From NCBI GenBank assembly GCA_005799545.1, contig SYGM01000053.1:1-32337 (forward strand): 32,337 nt of DNA, read 5' to 3'. The number at the start of each line of letters is the position of its first letter. Positions within the stretch are counted from its first letter, which is position 1. Made by a program: the position numbers and the translations under genes. The notes beneath the pieces are model-generated. The model was not told the DNA's origin. It saw only the letters and a list, made by a program, of their open reading frames with translations, and did not search any database. Origin of the DNA: Planctomycetia bacterium (GTDB lineage: Bacteria > Planctomycetota > UBA1135 > GCA-002686595). Shown piece by piece: positions 30,311 to 32,337 of this stretch.

Positions 30311-30709
30311 ATGAAGACCTTCGAGGACATCCTGCGCGGAGAAACCCGCGTGGCCCGCGTATTCGAGGACGAGCATTTGCTCGCCTTTCTCGCGCCCAAG
30401 CCGCAGCGTCCAGGCCATGTGATCCTGTGCACGAAGACCGTGCATCCCTACCTGTTCGGCATGCCGCCCGAGGAGCATGCGGCGTTGTGGGAGCGTGCGC
30501 GCCTGCTGGCGCAGCAGATGGCGGCCAACCTGCCCTGCGAGCGGGTCTGCGTGGCCGTGGTGGGCTGGGAAGTTCGCCATGTGCACATCCACCTCGTGCC
30601 CACGGATGCGGGGGGTCAGTTTCCTCCCCTGGGCGGCCTCGCAGCCAGCCCAGAGGAATTGGAATGGATCGCCTATCGGATCCGCACCGGGCGCAGCCCC
30701 GCGTGCTGA
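30311..30709 (+). CDS. HIT family nucleotide-binding protein
   Basis: A 132-aa protein of the usual HIT length (110-150 aa). The histidine triad HVHIHLVP gives His90, His92 and His94 as the catalytic and binding residues. The N-terminal FEDEHLLAFLAPKPQRPGHVILCTK fits the family's first strands and PxxxGHxLV signature. HIT proteins of this type hydrolyse AMP-lysine-like or dinucleotide substrates. An alternative GTG start at 30308 would add one residue. It lies divergent from pyrK, in a 26-bp gap that holds overlapping -10-like boxes. Confidence 0.9.
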   Translation: MKTFEDILRGETRVARVFEDEHLLAFLAPKPQRPGHVILCTKTVHPYLFGMPPEEHAALWERARLLAQQMAANLPCERVCVAVVGWEVRHVHIHLVPTDAGGQFPPLGGLAASPEELEWIAYRIRTGRSPAC

Positions 30710-30726
30710 GGACCCGGTCGGCGTGA

Positions 30727-31146
30727 TCAGGCGAGCTTGTCGAACTTCTTGGTCTCGCCGACGGCCTGAGTCAGGCTCTCGGTCCCCTGAGGGTTGAGCA
30801 CAGCGGACACATCGTTCGAGAACTGGTGCAGTGCGTAGAGCACCTGGCGCTTGGGGCCGTTCTGGAAGTCCGCGTTGCCGATGCGGTTCATCAGCGCTTC
30901 GAACTTCTCCGCGGCATTGCGCAGGTTGTGAATCTGACGCTCGTTGAGTTCGCCCTTCTCGATCGCGTTTGCGACGCGAGCCTCGACCTTGCTGGTCATG
31001 TTGGCCAGGCGCTGCGCCAGAGGGGCGGGCGTTTCGGGCTGCTTTTCAGCCTGCGTTTCGGCCTTGACAGCAGGATCCTTGCGGGAGGGGGTGGGGACGG
31101 CGGCGGTCTGCGCGGCCGTGGACGCGGGGATGCGGGAGATGCTCAT
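30727..31146 (-). CDS. Unknown small helical protein with disordered N-terminus
   Basis: A 139-aa protein with no signal peptide, membrane helix or cysteine. Residues 1-45 are Pro/Ala/Thr/Lys-rich and look disordered (AVPTPSRKDPAVKAETQ). Residues 46-139 are amphipathic helices (LAQRLANMTSKVEARVANAIEKG, RQIHNLRNAAEKFEALMNRIG, QVLYALHQFSNDVSAVL). I do not recognise a family. I take the ATG at 31146, with GAGG just 2 nt upstream; longer minus-strand reading to 31452 runs through the ABC-F gene and is not real. It converges on the HIT gene with 17 bp between stops and diverges from the ABC-F gene. Confidence 0.65.
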   Translation of the reverse strand: MSISRIPASTAAQTAAVPTPSRKDPAVKAETQAEKQPETPAPLAQRLANMTSKVEARVANAIEKGELNERQIHNLRNAAEKFEALMNRIGNADFQNGPKRQVLYALHQFSNDVSAVLNPQGTESLTQAVGETKKFDKLA

Positions 31147-31208
31147 GTCCTCGCCTATCGGAAGCCCGCGGGGAATCTTGAGGCTCCGCTGATCACAAAA
31201 CGCGAGTG

Positions 31209-31223
31209 CGGAAAACCTTTCCG
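31209..31223. other. Hairpin in the divergent gap before the ABC-F gene
   Basis: CGGAAA (31209-31214) pairs with TTTCCG (31218-31223) over a 3-nt loop; outer GTG/CAC bases can extend it with one bulge. It lies 5' of the TATCCT box at 31236, so it may be an operator-like site rather than a terminator. Confidence 0.25.
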
Positions 31224-31235
31224 ACACGAGCGCAG

Positions 31236-31241
31236 TATCCT
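31236..31241 (+). promoter_or_regulatory. -10-like TATCCT upstream of the ABC-F gene
   Basis: TATCCT ends 13 nt before the ATG at 31254. It is the same hexamer as the box before the TMTC-like gene and the minus-strand box before pyrK. No Shine-Dalgarno lies between box and start, and no clear -35 is seen. Confidence 0.35.
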
Positions 31242-31253
31242 GTTTCGCCCCGC

Positions 31254-32337
<1,084 letters not shown>

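Overview
The window is compact, high-GC bacterial chromosome with short intergenic gaps, several 4-8 nt gene overlaps and no rRNA, tRNA, transposase or phage gene that I can see. The best guess for the organism is a planctomycete (Planctomycetota). The 12588-16154 gene has the PVC-type layout of a 'membrane-bound dehydrogenase' beta-propeller, HEAT repeats, LamG and a C-terminal CxxCH cytochrome, which is typical of Planctomycetes and Verrucomicrobia. Secreted HEAT, VWA and TPR proteins abound. The secreted metalloprotease at 25383-26765 ends in a C-terminal domain that I associate with planctomycete exported proteins. These taxonomic statements are inference from family knowledge, not from a search.

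Layout. 1-164: six tandem 17-bp repeats, then a hairpin. 165-2815: a divergent pair of secreted proteins, one an alpha/alpha-toroid (squalene-cyclase-like) protein, the other a thioredoxin-fold/HEAT protein with a polyglycine linker. 2816-3095: non-coding. 3096-4435: an ECF-like sigma factor translationally coupled to an exported TPR-like protein, with a possible ECF autoregulatory promoter at 4539-4564. 4568-8259: a DJ-1/PfpI protein, diverging from an operon of DUF523 protein, membrane histidine kinase and NtrC-like response regulator; the regulator's AAA+ domain has lost its sigma54-contact and Walker B residues. 8301-9065: a SAM methyltransferase. 9101-12557: an envelope-polysaccharide-like run, SGNH hydrolase, MOP-superfamily flippase, second SGNH hydrolase. 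12588-16154: the PVC cytochrome protein.

16161-19395 (minus): a secreted HEAT-VWA protein overlapping an LPG-synthase-TM/UPF0104 membrane protein. 19505-19930: a small unknown protein. 19934-22047 (minus): MutY and a polyprenol-phosphate-sugar-synthase-like GT2, overlapping by ATGA. 22124-24634: a large membrane protein with a degenerate spermidine-synthase-like domain and a TPR tail. 24815-26765: a two-gene secreted operon, small exported protein plus matrixin-type zinc protease with IPT/TIG domain, closed by a strong terminator. 26866-29421: a TMTC-like GT-C/TPR protein. 29430-32337: PyrK, a HIT protein, an unknown 139-aa protein and the start of an ABC-F ATPase cut by the window end.

Functional links. 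The GT2, the UPF0104 protein and the TMTC-like protein could together make, flip and use a polyprenol-phosphate sugar, for example for protein O-glycosylation. Many genes start only about 10-15 nt downstream of a TANNNT box with no room for a Shine-Dalgarno sequence, suggesting leaderless or very short-leader mRNAs; in three divergent pairs the two boxes overlap or abut. The signals most worth following are the degenerate NtrC regulator, the protease with its secreted partner, and the start-proximal promoter pattern.
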